This document shows, piece after piece, positions 19,627 through 29,268 of a DNA stretch of 29,268 bases. The DNA comes from Stephanodiscus triporus. Lineage: Eukaryota; Bacillariophyta; Thalassiosirophyceae; Thalassiosirales; Thalassiosiraceae. The stretch's first letter is position 1. Each line of letters starts with the position of its first letter. Both the position numbers and the translations under genes were made by a program. The notes under the pieces were generated by a model, which saw nothing but the letters and a program-made list of their open reading frames with translations, did not search any database and was not told the DNA's origin. Location of the stretch: contig JALLAZ010000034.1 in the NCBI GenBank assembly GCA_036939755.1, positions 1 through 29,268 on the forward strand. Reading direction: 5' to 3'.

Positions 19627-20111
19627 AAATCATATTGTCATTGGCTACGACTGTCACTGAGGCGTGTATCTAGTGGGACTCGTCACATGTGCATCTCTCA
19701 TAATAGACGGTGTATATTTTGCATGATTCAATAGTAATAGCAGTGATACAAAAAGAGGATGAATCTCGCCATACATTATTTGCTCTGCTGAATGAAAATC
19801 CGAGACGACCTTTAACACAAACGTGTGTTGGTGTGTGTGGAGATGAGTTATTAGTTTCTACTGATTCCAGATGGACTGTATTTGGCCGCTTAACAATGGT
19901 CTTACTGAATCCAAGATTTATCATGTCCACTTCCAATGAATATTTTCTGTATAATTTATTTGAGCCGCAATATCTGGGGGTAACAATCGTGACGTTTTGA
20001 AGAATATGACATCGTCCAACGACGGTACCTCTCCGTTGAATATTGTCATTAATCTGAATGGTAGTTACAGTTTGGACATTCGAGTATGATTGTGTGAGGG
20101 ACGGGACGATC
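19627..20111. other. Convergent intergenic spacer
   Basis: The region lies between the stop codons of the ligase and the glycosyltransferase-like gene. It is AT-rich. A 156-codon minus-strand frame (20140-19670) crosses it but has no recognised motif, overlaps the end of the neighbouring gene and is judged non-coding. Most of this is probably the 3' UTRs. Confidence 0.5.
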
Positions 20112-21227
20112 CTATGCAAAATGTGAGTAAATAATGTCATACCTAGACTCCATCCAAATATCTCTGTATCGATTCCTTACGTCGCATCCCGGTGTCAACC
20201 CCCTGACATCCACGACAGCGTCAACGTGATTTTCCTTCAAATTGTAAAATTCACAAGGTACACAATCCCTCAAATTCGATTTTGTTATGATCATATCCGC
20301 GCCACCGATCAAAGGGCGCAGTGCGTAGCCCGCATCCAATATAGTTCTGCCCATCTTCTGCTCGTAATTTTTGATTATATAAAATTGGGCATTCATGTGC
20401 GGCTTTTCCAAGCAATCGAATATGGCCCCGGATTCCATTATCAGAGCTAATCCGATTTTGTCCACGGCGTACGCCATGCTTTGTATGTGAATTGCATCCA
20501 CCAATTTGCAGTTCATGCTCAATCCCGTCATCTTCACTCGATCGTCCAGCAATCCTGTGAAGTGGGACGTCCACGGAGCGGGTCTGTTCGCGGACGGCGG
20601 CGCCGGACCCGTCACGCCGCAGTTGACAAACACGAAGTAATCGTAACTCGCGATGTCCCGCAGTCCCGACACCCCCCCGTACAGCGTCAGGTGGGCCGCC
20701 TCCATATCGTAACAGTCCCTCCTGCGCGAGACGAGGATGACTCTACCGTCGTTCGTCCTCCCCCTCGATCCGGCTTGTTTACACTGACGATCCAGTCGCC
20801 GTATCCATGGAAGGTACGCGGCGTAATATTCGCGCGCAACGACGATGACAGTGTCATGCGAGTCGCATTCGACTCCGTTGCGGAGGAAGAACTCGAAGTT
20901 CTTGATGTATAATTTCGTGAATGGGTGGGACTCGGGTGTGCTCGGTCCGGCATACACGACGAGTGTAACGTTGGTGGTGGCGGTGCCCTCGTCGTCGTAA
21001 CTATAACGAGGATCCATTCTGGGCAGTGCAAGATTCATATTATTGATGACGGCCGGTCTGACAGGTACGTTTGTGGTGGCACAATTCTTCAGGGTGATCG
21101 CATTGAGCAGATGCATCGTAAATACATTCACGTAGATTATGTAGATGGTGAAAAATGCAGGGAGGTGGCAGCGGCTAACTATTGCCATTTTCCGCTTGTT
21201 CTTCGAATGCTCCCCACTCGCTGTCAT
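20112..21227 (-). CDS. Putative glycosyltransferase-like type II membrane protein
   Basis: From the ATG at 21227 the protein is 371 residues. A basic N-terminus (SKNKRK) and a hydrophobic segment at about residues 20-44 (FFTIYIIYVNVFTMHLL) suggest a signal anchor, as in Golgi enzymes. The lumenal part contains LVVYAGPS, NFEFFLRNGVECDSHDTVIVV, DYFVFVNCGVTGP, KMTGLSMNC, HIQSMAYAVDKIGLALI and KNYEQKMGRTILDAGYALRPLIGGAD. This order (a strand with an F/M-N-x-G/S-V-x-GP loop, then a KMxG..C strand, HIQSM and a YE-x-x-x-x-x-IL-x-x-GY helix) is familiar from uncharacterised glycosyltransferase-type proteins of algae and other eukaryotes. Substrate is unknown. The frame is open to an ATG at 21272, and 21188 is another candidate start. 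The gene is single-exon. Confidence 0.7.
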   Translation of the reverse strand: MTASGEHSKNKRKMAIVSRCHLPAFFTIYIIYVNVFTMHLLNAITLKNCATTNVPVRPAVINNMNLALPRMDPRYSYDDEGTATTNVTLVVYAGPSTPESHPFTKLYIKNFEFFLRNGVECDSHDTVIVVAREYYAAYLPWIRRLDRQCKQAGSRGRTNDGRVILVSRRRDCYDMEAAHLTLYGGVSGLRDIASYDYFVFVNCGVTGPAPPSANRPAPWTSHFTGLLDDRVKMTGLSMNCKLVDAIHIQSMAYAVDKIGLALIMESGAIFDCLEKPHMNAQFYIIKNYEQKMGRTILDAGYALRPLIGGADMIITKSNLRDCVPCEFYNLKENHVDAVVDVRGLTPGCDVRNRYRDIWMESRYDIIYSHFA

Positions 21228-21730
21228 GGTGATAAGACAATCGATTTCAAGAACATCTATTGTCCACCGCAACCTGGCTCATTCAGGGTGATCACTCGCA
21301 TGAAGGAAAGAATAACGACACCAGAGAGTACAGGAGGAGGAGGGGAGGAGATAGAATAGAAGAAGGGACCCGCGCAGCTTCTCATGATACTCACGTAGGA
21401 ATCTATATTGATTTGATTTACTCGTATGTACTCTAGAGGAATCAGTACGATAGTAAAAATGCTTCCTCAACGCTCACTCGGCTCCGCGCACAGATTTTTC
21501 TTTGTTACAACAGTCTATCGCACCATGCTGATGGGATTGTGACAGGTTAAGAGTACCAATAATTTTTCCTCGCCTCCGGCTCGAAAAAACGCGCCGCTCC
21601 GCGGCCCATCGACTCACCTCAGATTGTCGTTTCGGCCGCCCCGTTGGTGTTGGTGGCCCCCGAGCTCTTCGGAGTCGACTAGTATTATTTATCATATCTA
21701 CTACGATCTTTCGTCAAAATTCCTTCAACA
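21228..21730. other. Promoter region of the membrane protein and presumed 5' LTR area of the Copia element
   Basis: About 500 bases separate the membrane-protein start from the first Gag codon of the Copia element. A 5' LTR and primer-binding site should lie here, but the 3' LTR is outside the window, so no LTR boundaries can be assigned. No gene is supported. Confidence 0.45.
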
Positions 21731-24676
21731 ATGTCTCAATCTCCTCGATCTCAAGATCTACACTCTCCTGAGGACCTGAGGATAGTGACAATGTGGTGGG
21801 CGTGCCGCTGACCCCCCCCCCCACTACCTGGAGAGCACAGGATGCAACGTCGTTCCCAGGCCTCGACCTCGACTCCCGGTCCGTCTGGTCACGGTAGTCG
21901 TGACACGCGCGTTGGTCCACGTGGCGTGGCCACTGTACGCCCGTTGGAACGTGCTGCTTCTGTCACTCCGTCCCGCCCCGCGGCCACGCCATCGTGTTCT
22001 GGCCAACGGTAGGATGACACAACAATGCCGCCGACGTCTCCCTATGCATTTGATATTCTTGGGGACGATAACGACAAATCAGACGCGGCTGACGTCTCGA
22101 CCCTTCCCCGCCCGCCTGAGCTCCGGCCGACAGCGCATGGATGGGATTCATTTCTGGATAGCCTCAGTGATAAAGAAAAAGGGGAATTGGGAGCGGTGGA
22201 TGAAATCCTCATTAATTATGCAAATTTTGCCGGCGAGGAGTTTCGTACGTTCGACCGCGAATCGGAGAGGATGATGGATCGCCTGAAGGCCATGGAGGCA
22301 CGCATGGATGAGGACCATGACGAGGTTGCCGGGACTCGTCACGACCTTTCTACATTGAGGGCAATCGTCACGGCAAATGCGAATGGTATTGCTGCCCTCC
22401 AGTCTGGTATCGCCGACCTACCAGACATGATGAAGGAAAACGCCACCACGATAAAGGAGTTGTCGAAACTCGTGGAAACGACAGCATTGCAGCTCTCTGA
22501 GGTCCGCAAGACCGCGGAGAACGCATTCCGTTTGGCCTCCAAAGCAACCCCTGGAGCGGCTCTTGGATGATGTGTCAAGGATGAGCTCCGATATTGACAG
22601 CCTCAGGGCGTCAATCAAGCCCTCGTCGGATCCCACGTCCAAACTGGAGACTCTCGAAGGCACTGCTTCACGGATGGATTCCAAAGTTACGGCCCTTCGT
22701 GCGCTCCTTGCGGACAGGCCGCTGGTTCCTCCTTCCACTACTGACTCCCGTACTGGTACGACAGCGGCTTCGACTGCAGTGTCGGAGGACGGAATAGGAC
22801 ACGGCTACTGCGGCACTCAAGAGTCCTCCGGAGATGTCAGGGGTGATGTTTGGGGATGATGCCGCGGCCACACGCACGGCTCACCACCATCACCCTCTCT
22901 TTCCCAAGGTCGATCCCGCCACCATGCATATGCATCGGGGTATTGATGAGGACGGTGCCGGTGTCAACCGGTCTCCGCCGGCCACACAAGATACACTGAG
23001 GGCACCGCCACCGGCCATGAATTTTGCACGGTCACCTTTTTGGCAGGATCAGTTCCCCCAAAATCCCTATGCAGTGCATCCGTATGCTCGGACACAGCGG
23101 TTGGGTGACCTGCGCAAGACTTGGACCTTACACAATGCTCCAAACCCCTCGACGGCGGACCGCCTTTTGAAGAGGACAACGCATCATTGGGTGGAGAGAT
23201 AGTCTCGCCACGGAATGCAGATTGACGCCGGCAAGCGATGGCTGAGAAGATTAGTCCTCTGGACATTGCCCACCTCGGCAATGTCCGTTATCACGGTGGT
23301 GTCCGCAGGTATCAACCTCTCATGATGGCTACCGTTCATCGCTGTGGCTACACCGAGATAAATTCTTCCGATGTGCTTTTGAGTTACAACGACATCATTC
23401 ATCTACATGAGACAAGACTTTGGAACATTGGGAACACCCGAGGGGACACTATAAAGGCCCACAGCTGGAATGCATCTTGGAGAAAGGGCTTGGGTCATTC
23501 CCTCATCTCTCTTGCATGGAGGTGGCATCGATGGTGGAGTTTTATGACAACTTCCACAAAATGGCTGTTATTTATCTCCTCCCGGTCGTCCCGTTTGATT
23601 GCGTCAGCATCAAAATGGGATTCGAAGCACTCTGCCTGCCGGGTTTAGGTCTCTCTCGGTATGCCGCCATCGCTCAGGTGCTCATGGAGCTCCTACCCAG
23701 GCTCCTTCCACAAACCGACACACAGGTTTCTTCCATTGTGAATATGGTTCGAATGGAGTCGGGCAACGGGTATGACCTGTTGTGGTGCATTATGGCGTTG
23801 TCGGTACCCGGATTTGATCCCACTATTCAGGTCAAAATTCCTGTTTGGATGGATGATGATGAGTTTGAGTTTGCGTTGTCCTTCCTCCTTTACTTTTGCC
23901 GCCAGGCAAAGAAAAGGGTAGTTCAGGACGACTGCACACACAGTATATTGTTCCTCAACGCGATCAGTGAACCGGCTTACGCCGACGCTATTACAACGTT
24001 GTACACTTGTGTGACAAACTTTAATTCAGGGTTGGATGATGGCTACCTCCCTGCAAGTCTATGCATTATGGGCCTGGCTACTCAACTCCATAACAATGCT
24101 CGTACACGGACTCAGGCTGTAATTCTCCGTGTGCGTCATACGTTGGGCAGCATGAGTGATGGTGACAGCTGCCGCATGACTATTCGGGATTCGCCAATGG
24201 TGGCGCGGTTGGCCAATGACCGTGGGCATTTGCGCAAGAGTTGAGGGGGTCAGGATGATTCCCGCTCTGTCCCAGGCAATGCACGTCCTTTTGTCCAAGG
24301 GGGTAGGCAGGGCGGCCGACCGGGTCATTCCACCGCTCCCCGTAATGGGGGGGACTATTGCCCAGATGTCATCTGTGATGCCTGCCAACGTAAGGGACAT
24401 GTCTCGGCAAACTGTGACGTTCACGCGATTGCTCTCTTCCTTGAGAAGTATAAACGGGATCTCTCTGATGATGCAAAGGACAGGATTGAATCAAGTTGGA
24501 TTGAACGTTGGAGCTCGGCTGTCGGCAATCCATCGAAGACGCCTCGCCGAATTATGAAGGCTTACCTCGACCTTCTGGATCTGAAGCTCGATGATTTAGA
24601 TGACCAAATGTGCTGGGATTGTTGGCCGGAGGGTGAAGATGTGGACGCCGACATTGAGGGTACTCAGTCGGCTTGA
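21731..24676 (+). pseudogene. Copia Gag, with CCHC zinc knuckle, broken
   Basis: The reading starts at the ATG at 21731, with a stop at 21809 and another at 22010. It goes on through a 180-codon helical, coiled-coil-rich part (22025-22570) and changes frame near 22550, 22820, 23190 and 23420. It then runs through a 274-codon capsid-like part (23420-24241) to a TGA at 24242 and, in the same frame, a zinc knuckle CDACQRKGHVSANC (24374-24415, CX2CX4HX4C). It ends in an acidic stretch. Gag packages the element RNA. The knuckle is intact, although the whole is not translatable as one chain. Confidence 0.75.
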
Positions 24677-26638
24677 CTAGGGTACGATTCCCTTCGACGC
24701 GTTGGGGGGAATCATATCCCTGCATCATCTCCTTCCTCGGCTCCCACAGGGGACCCCACACCGGTAGTTCCCTGTTGCAGGTCGATGTCCCGCACCCCCT
24801 CGTTTCGTTCAAATACGAGGTCCAGGAGATGCCACCGCTTAACTTCGAAGTGGATGTGACTACAAAAGCTCCTGAGGCTGTACTCCGACCTCCTCCTGAG
24901 CCTCCCCCTATGCGGCATTGAGGACTCATGGAATATGCCATTCCTATGGAGAAGGCTTGGTGTGCACCCCTGCCATCCTTCCTGCAAGGTTCCATCATGG
25001 ACAATAGCCTTATGGTCCACCCCGCTTCACCTGTGACCCCGTTTGAATTTCCTTTCGACATGGCTATGGATGGGCCTGCCATGTGCAACGGCGACGACAT
25101 AGTGCCATGTGCAAATACGGACAGCGTCACTAGGGTTGTGGGGTTACCTAGGGTGTGTGGACTAAAAGGGGATGAGGGATTCTTTGTTTAAGTCATGCGG
25201 ACAGCTTCTCCGGATGACGCGCTTGCCGCTCCTTCTCTGATGGATGGCGGCGCTAATATTTGTATTACGGGTATTTTAGATCTCCTGGTCGATGTGGACT
25301 CTACCTATCTCAGTTGCCACTACATCGGGTGCATTCTTGCTGGATGATTGTTGTACTAAAAAGGGTTTGATCCCCTTAACCCTCGCCGATGGTTCCATTT
25401 ACTACCAACCGTGTTATTATTATAAGAATGCCACGGAAACAATTATATCCCCGGAAGCTATAGTGTCGGCAAGTGACACACTGGTTCATTGGACGCAGGA
25501 AGGCCATCATGGCAATGCCCCAGGGAGTATTCGTTTTACGAGTGAGAGTGGTCTCTATTCCATTACACTTCATCTCGAGAAAAAGGATGGGCTATATTAT
25601 TGTCCTACCGATGTGTTCATGGTGGACGCTAACCCAATTCGTTCGACAGTTCCTACGATTCGTCGGCTGGCGGTGCCTCAACCTGATGTCAGGGCCACAC
25701 GACAGTCCCGAAAGTACGCCCCAGTCACATGCAGTAACATGACGGAATCCAAAGTGTGGATGTTACAGTTAGGCTCTCCAGGAGAACAACAACTGGACCT
25801 GCTCCCGGGCAAGGTCACGGGTATCCCGTCGAGTTTTCATTATCACCCTTTTCGGTTTTTGGATTGGAAGGAAGAAGCTAGAATTCAAAAACAAGCCGCT
25901 CAGCACTTGGTGGAGTGAACGACAGAATGTAAACGTAGGTTTTACATGGACTTTGGCTTTATGCGAGCTTCTACGTCAAACCTCACAAAACCAAACAAGA
26001 AGGACAACAGGGTTGTTCTTTCGTACGATGGTTTCTCGTCATATTTACTCATCATTGATGAGGCCTCACGATATGTGTGGGTATTTCTAACCACCACTAA
26101 GGAACCTCCATTGGACTTGATCGATTCATTCCTCACTCGATTTGGCCATGATCTTGGTGGTTCCATTTGAACCGATCAGGGCGGCGAGCTTGCTCGCTCT
26201 TTCGCACTTTCAGATATGGTACTTTGGTCTCATGAGCATGTTTTGGAGCCAATGGGTGCTGATAGCCCCACACAGAATGGATCTGTAGAGATTTATAACA
26301 ACAAACTGGCTATCCGTGCATGCACCTTATTGTATGGATCAGGCCTACCGGCCAAATATTGGTCTACGGCGCTGCTCCACTCTGTGTATCTCCACAACCG
26401 GCTCGTTCACAATACCACACGGAAGACTCCATTTGAGGGGCTCTTTGGTGTCAAACCTGATTTGGCCCATCTCAAACTGTTTGGTTCTCGGGTATGTGTT
26501 AAGGAATCTGGAAAGAGATGTGCCAAATTCAACCGGCATGACTTTAAGGGTATCTTTTTGGGATACACGGCAACTGATCAAAACATTATATATCTGGACC
26601 TCGATAGTGGTGTGGTGAAAAGAAGTCATCATGCGTAG
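24677..26638 (+). pseudogene. Copia protease, pre-integrase and integrase region, broken
   Basis: A Pro-rich linker (24677-25190) contains stops at 24919 and 25189. The protease site reads SLMDGGANICITG (about 25235-25275). A frameshift near 25290 leads into a long frame that holds the pre-integrase segment (WMLQLGSPGEQQLDLLPG) and then the integrase. The integrase core has Asp in RFYMDFGFM, Asp in TDQGGEL just after a TGA at 26168, and Glu in SPTQNGSVEIYNNKLAI, so the DDE set is readable. The stops at 25916, 26168 and 26636 leave the frame otherwise unchanged from about 25292 to 27310. Integrase would insert the cDNA into the host genome. Confidence 0.75.
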
Positions 26639-29268
26639 CTCGATGAAGCATGGTATCTCCAGGATACATGCCCTCCTGTGGCTCAGCTTTTATACAATCT
26701 TGGGATTACTGATGACACGGACATATGTGCTGCTTTGGGTTTGACAGACTCGGACGAGGCTGAGTCTGAGTTTCGCCCACCAGGAACTATTGAGATGGTT
26801 ACCGTTCCGTGGCCTCCTGATACCCCAAGCCCTTCCAACTCTTTGTGTTGGACGGTCCCCAATATTTGCAGAATGATGCCGCTCCCGTTGCTCCACACGC
26901 CCTTGATAATTCCTGAGCAACGTCATGTAGGGGCTCATGCTGCTTATGCTCAAGCCCCCTCTTCTCCTGTTCGTCGATCACGCATGCCGCGTGCACGTGA
27001 TATTATGCTTGATTTTGGAATATCTTGCGACAACATGGCAATGATCTACATGTTGCCGGATCCTTATTTTGATTCCTTTGAGGAGGTGTTGCATTTGAAC
27101 CATGTGGATGCACTTGGCTTATCAAGGTTGCGGACAACATCATCTCCACCATTGATGATGCTCGATCGGCCATCCGTTCAGTGGTGGAATCGGGGGCCAC
27201 GACTGCTACCCTTCTATTTTCACACCCGGAGATCCGGCCTAATTTGTTGCAGAATGGCATCCCCATCGTGTTGTCGGCGCCGTTTACCCAACAGATTCAT
27301 GACCAATTGAATAATTGTTGGGAATTCACAACTGTAGCCAATGCCTTCGGTCTAGCCGACCGACGTATCACATTATCAACTCTGGGGGGGTATTGAATGT
27401 TGTCAATAGGGTCATGAAATTAACAAGGGGGAAGTTACATAAGCAACCAGATTGGAGTGATTGGAGAGATCCGAGTATTTACAATTGGACCAATATTACG
27501 ACCAGGGTATGTTTGTCGTCCCACAACGTGTTGATGATGAGGCAGTGGTTTTTCACACCGTTTGGACTTATGCAATCAAAACACTCGATGGTCCCAAAAA
27601 GGCTTGTTTTGCTTGTGACGGCTCCCCACAGTCAGGACAAGCAACAATAATTGACGAAACATATGCAAATTGTGTTGATCACACAATCTCGCGCCTGTTT
27701 TATGCTGTCGCTGCCGCGGAAAATCTTTTAATATATGGTGCCGATGTCTTGAACGCGTTCACCGAGGCGCCGCCACCAAAACAAGGGTTCTACATATATC
27801 CTGACAAGGCGTTCCATGATTGGTGGGTGCACCATAAAAATCAGCCCCCTTTGCAACCAGGGGACATTATTCCTATCTTGTCGGCCATGCAGGGTCACCC
27901 TGAGTCACCTCACCTGTGGGAGAAGCATGCCGATTCTATATTGCAGGATTTAGGACTCAAACCAACTGTACACAAACCCTGTTTGTACTCTGGTGTGATT
28001 GAGGGAAAGCGGGTTATTTTTAAACATCAGATGGATGATTTTGCAATCGCTGCACCTGATGAGCGCACCGCTAATATTCTCCTCGACACAATTGACGATG
28101 AACTCACTATTCCAATGAAGCGGCAGGGCTACTTAGATATGTACAATGGTGTCGATATCATCCAAACACGTCATTCATCAACAAAATTTGCAAAAAATAC
28201 TTCATTTCTTGGATGCAAAATTTCACCACCACAGAAGATTGTCCTACACCGTTACTGACTAATCCAACGTGGTTTAAAAAGTTTAATGCTGCTGTAGGGG
28301 ATCCGGATCCAAAGGTACAAGCAAAATTGGCAAAGAAAATGCAGCTCACATACCGATGTGGTGTTGGAGAACTAATATGGGCGATGACAACTACTAGGCC
28401 AGATGTTGCGTTTGCCAGTGTTACGTTGTCCCAGGCCAATGCTGCTCTAGACAAACACCATTATCATGGAGTCAAACACACCCTCAAATATCTTTACAGC
28501 ACTCGGGATGATGGCATATATTTTTGGCGCACGGCTCCTCGACCTGAACTTATTGAATGGCCCCTACCAAAAATCAACAGTAATAAGCAAGATTTACTTT
28601 TGGATAATCGCCCACAACATGACGCATCCACGGTCCATGCATTTGCCGATTCGGATTGGGCGACATGTGTTAAAACACGACGCTTGTTTGGTGGTACAGT
28701 CATACATTTAGCTGGTGGTACAATTGCCTACAAGTCTAAATTTCAACCTACTGTTACTGGATCATCGACGGAGGCCAAGTTTATGGCAGCATATGACACT
28801 GGAAAAATGATCCTGTTTGTCCGCAGTGTACTATGGGATCTATATACCACAAGAGGCCGCCACTGTGTTGTATGAGGATAATGATGCATGCACGGCTATG
28901 GGTAATGCACAACAGCCAACTCCTCACACTTGACATATGGATATTAAGTATTTCTTTCTCTGTGAATGGGTGGACCGCGACCTGATGCATTTAGAACGAA
29001 TTGATACTTCCATCAACATGTCGGACCATTTCACAAAAGTGCTCAATTGCGTGCTCTTTCATTGTCATGCTGATTTTATTCTTGGGCATGTCCCACCTAT
29101 GTATTTCCCGGTATATCACACCATTGTTGGGAACGTTTTGTTCCTGAGACATTCACCACCCCAATGTGTGCTGCAGCTGCACGGGTTCATGCTCCGCTTC
29201 CTGAAGATTATGTGGATAACCCTTGGCTCACAATTGTATTATATAGCATGGTTAGTACAATCCATCAT
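26639..29268 (+). pseudogene. Copia reverse transcriptase and RNase H, broken and cut by window end
   Basis: A linker (26678-about 27110) leads through a frameshift to IKVADNIISTIDDARSAIRS (27129-27188) and FSHPEIRPNL, a stretch resembling half of a PDZ-like domain. RT spans about 27230-28210, with YGADVLNAFTEAP and the catalytic Asp pair in KHQMDDFAIAAPD. A frameshift near 28210 leads into the connection and RNase H (28213-28875), with FADSDWATCVKTRR and SSTEAKFMAAYDTGK. After another frameshift near 28850, LYEDNDACTAMGNAQ is followed by a TGA at 28931 and then HMDIKYFFLCEWVDRDLMHLERIDTS, MSDHFTK and sequence to the window edge. RT and RNase H make the cDNA. This copy cannot. Confidence 0.78.

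Larger units (their letters stand above)
21731..29268 (+). mobile_element. Degenerate Ty1/Copia LTR retrotransposon, truncated by window end
   Basis: The order Gag with CCHC knuckle, aspartic protease, pre-integrase, DDE integrase, reverse transcriptase, RNase H is the Copia (Pseudoviridae-type) order. All modules are recognisable but carry stops and frameshifts, so this copy is not autonomous. The sequence style (for example WYL, KHQMDDFAIAAPD, HMDIKYF, FADSDWATCVKTRR) resembles the expanded diatom Copia lineages. The element continues past the right edge, so the 3' end and LTR are missing. Confidence 0.88.

Noticed and set aside
19670..20140. Minus-strand 156-codon frame overlapping the end of the glycosyltransferase-like gene
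   Set aside because: No motif was found, it overlaps a better gene, its composition is AT-rich and 3' UTR-like, and no splice route to the gene has an intron of realistic size.
21360..21730. 5' LTR and primer-binding site of the Copia element
   Set aside because: They are expected here, but without the 3' LTR in the window, and with no clear tRNA-complementary site, the boundaries cannot be supported.
1..29268. tRNA, rRNA or CRISPR features
   Set aside because: No B-box plus cloverleaf, rRNA core or regularly spaced repeat array was found by eye. A tRNAscan and CRISPR finder run would be decisive.

Overview
The window looks like nuclear DNA of a stramenopile alga, most likely a diatom. This is inferred from protein families and gene style; no marker gene fixes the species. 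Host genes are intron-poor and have short spliceosomal introns (about 85-230 nt). Most donors read GTGAGT or GTGAGA. Exon 1 regions are rich in Asp, Ser and Thr runs. The Copia-type element at the right end resembles the abundant diatom Copia lineages.

Layout from left to right. (1) 174-1514 (+) encodes a dynamitin-like dynactin subunit 2. (2) 1815-2702 (-) encodes an acyl-protein thioesterase-like serine hydrolase with an extra C-terminal SAP-like helical domain. (3) 3135-3911 (+) encodes a two-exon, single-LOV-domain blue-light receptor that is divergent from the thioesterase. (4) 3912-6070 holds one weak hypothetical gene on the minus strand (4778-5410) and several strong hairpins. (5) About 6070-11690 (-) is a decayed retroelement with the order Gag-like, reverse transcriptase, RNase H, tyrosine recombinase. 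That order indicates a DIRS-like element. (6) 12249-13129 (+) encodes a three-exon TenA/Thi-4 aminopyrimidine hydrolase. (7) 13421-15646 (+) encodes a four-exon LtrA-family membrane protein. (8) 16172-19626 (+) encodes a six-exon replicative DNA ligase I with an N-terminal PCNA-binding box. (9) 20112-21227 (-) encodes a type II membrane, glycosyltransferase-like protein. (10) 21731 to the right edge (+) is a decayed Ty1/Copia retrotransposon cut off by the window end.

The host genes do not form a pathway. They are ordinary neighbours in cytoskeletal motor function, protein depalmitoylation, light sensing, thiamin salvage, membrane function, DNA replication and glycan synthesis. About 45 percent of the window is retrotransposon, from two unrelated classes inserted in opposite orientations. 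The most informative points are the intact LOV photoreceptor rebuilt across its intron, the thioesterase domain fusion, the DIRS-like element with an exactly readable 17-bp frameshifting duplication and damaged catalytic sites, and the Copia element whose nonsense codons can all be explained as C-to-T changes. No CRISPR array, rRNA or convincing tRNA was seen. All exon boundaries were worked out by eye from reading frame, GT-AG rules and family alignment from memory, without transcript data.
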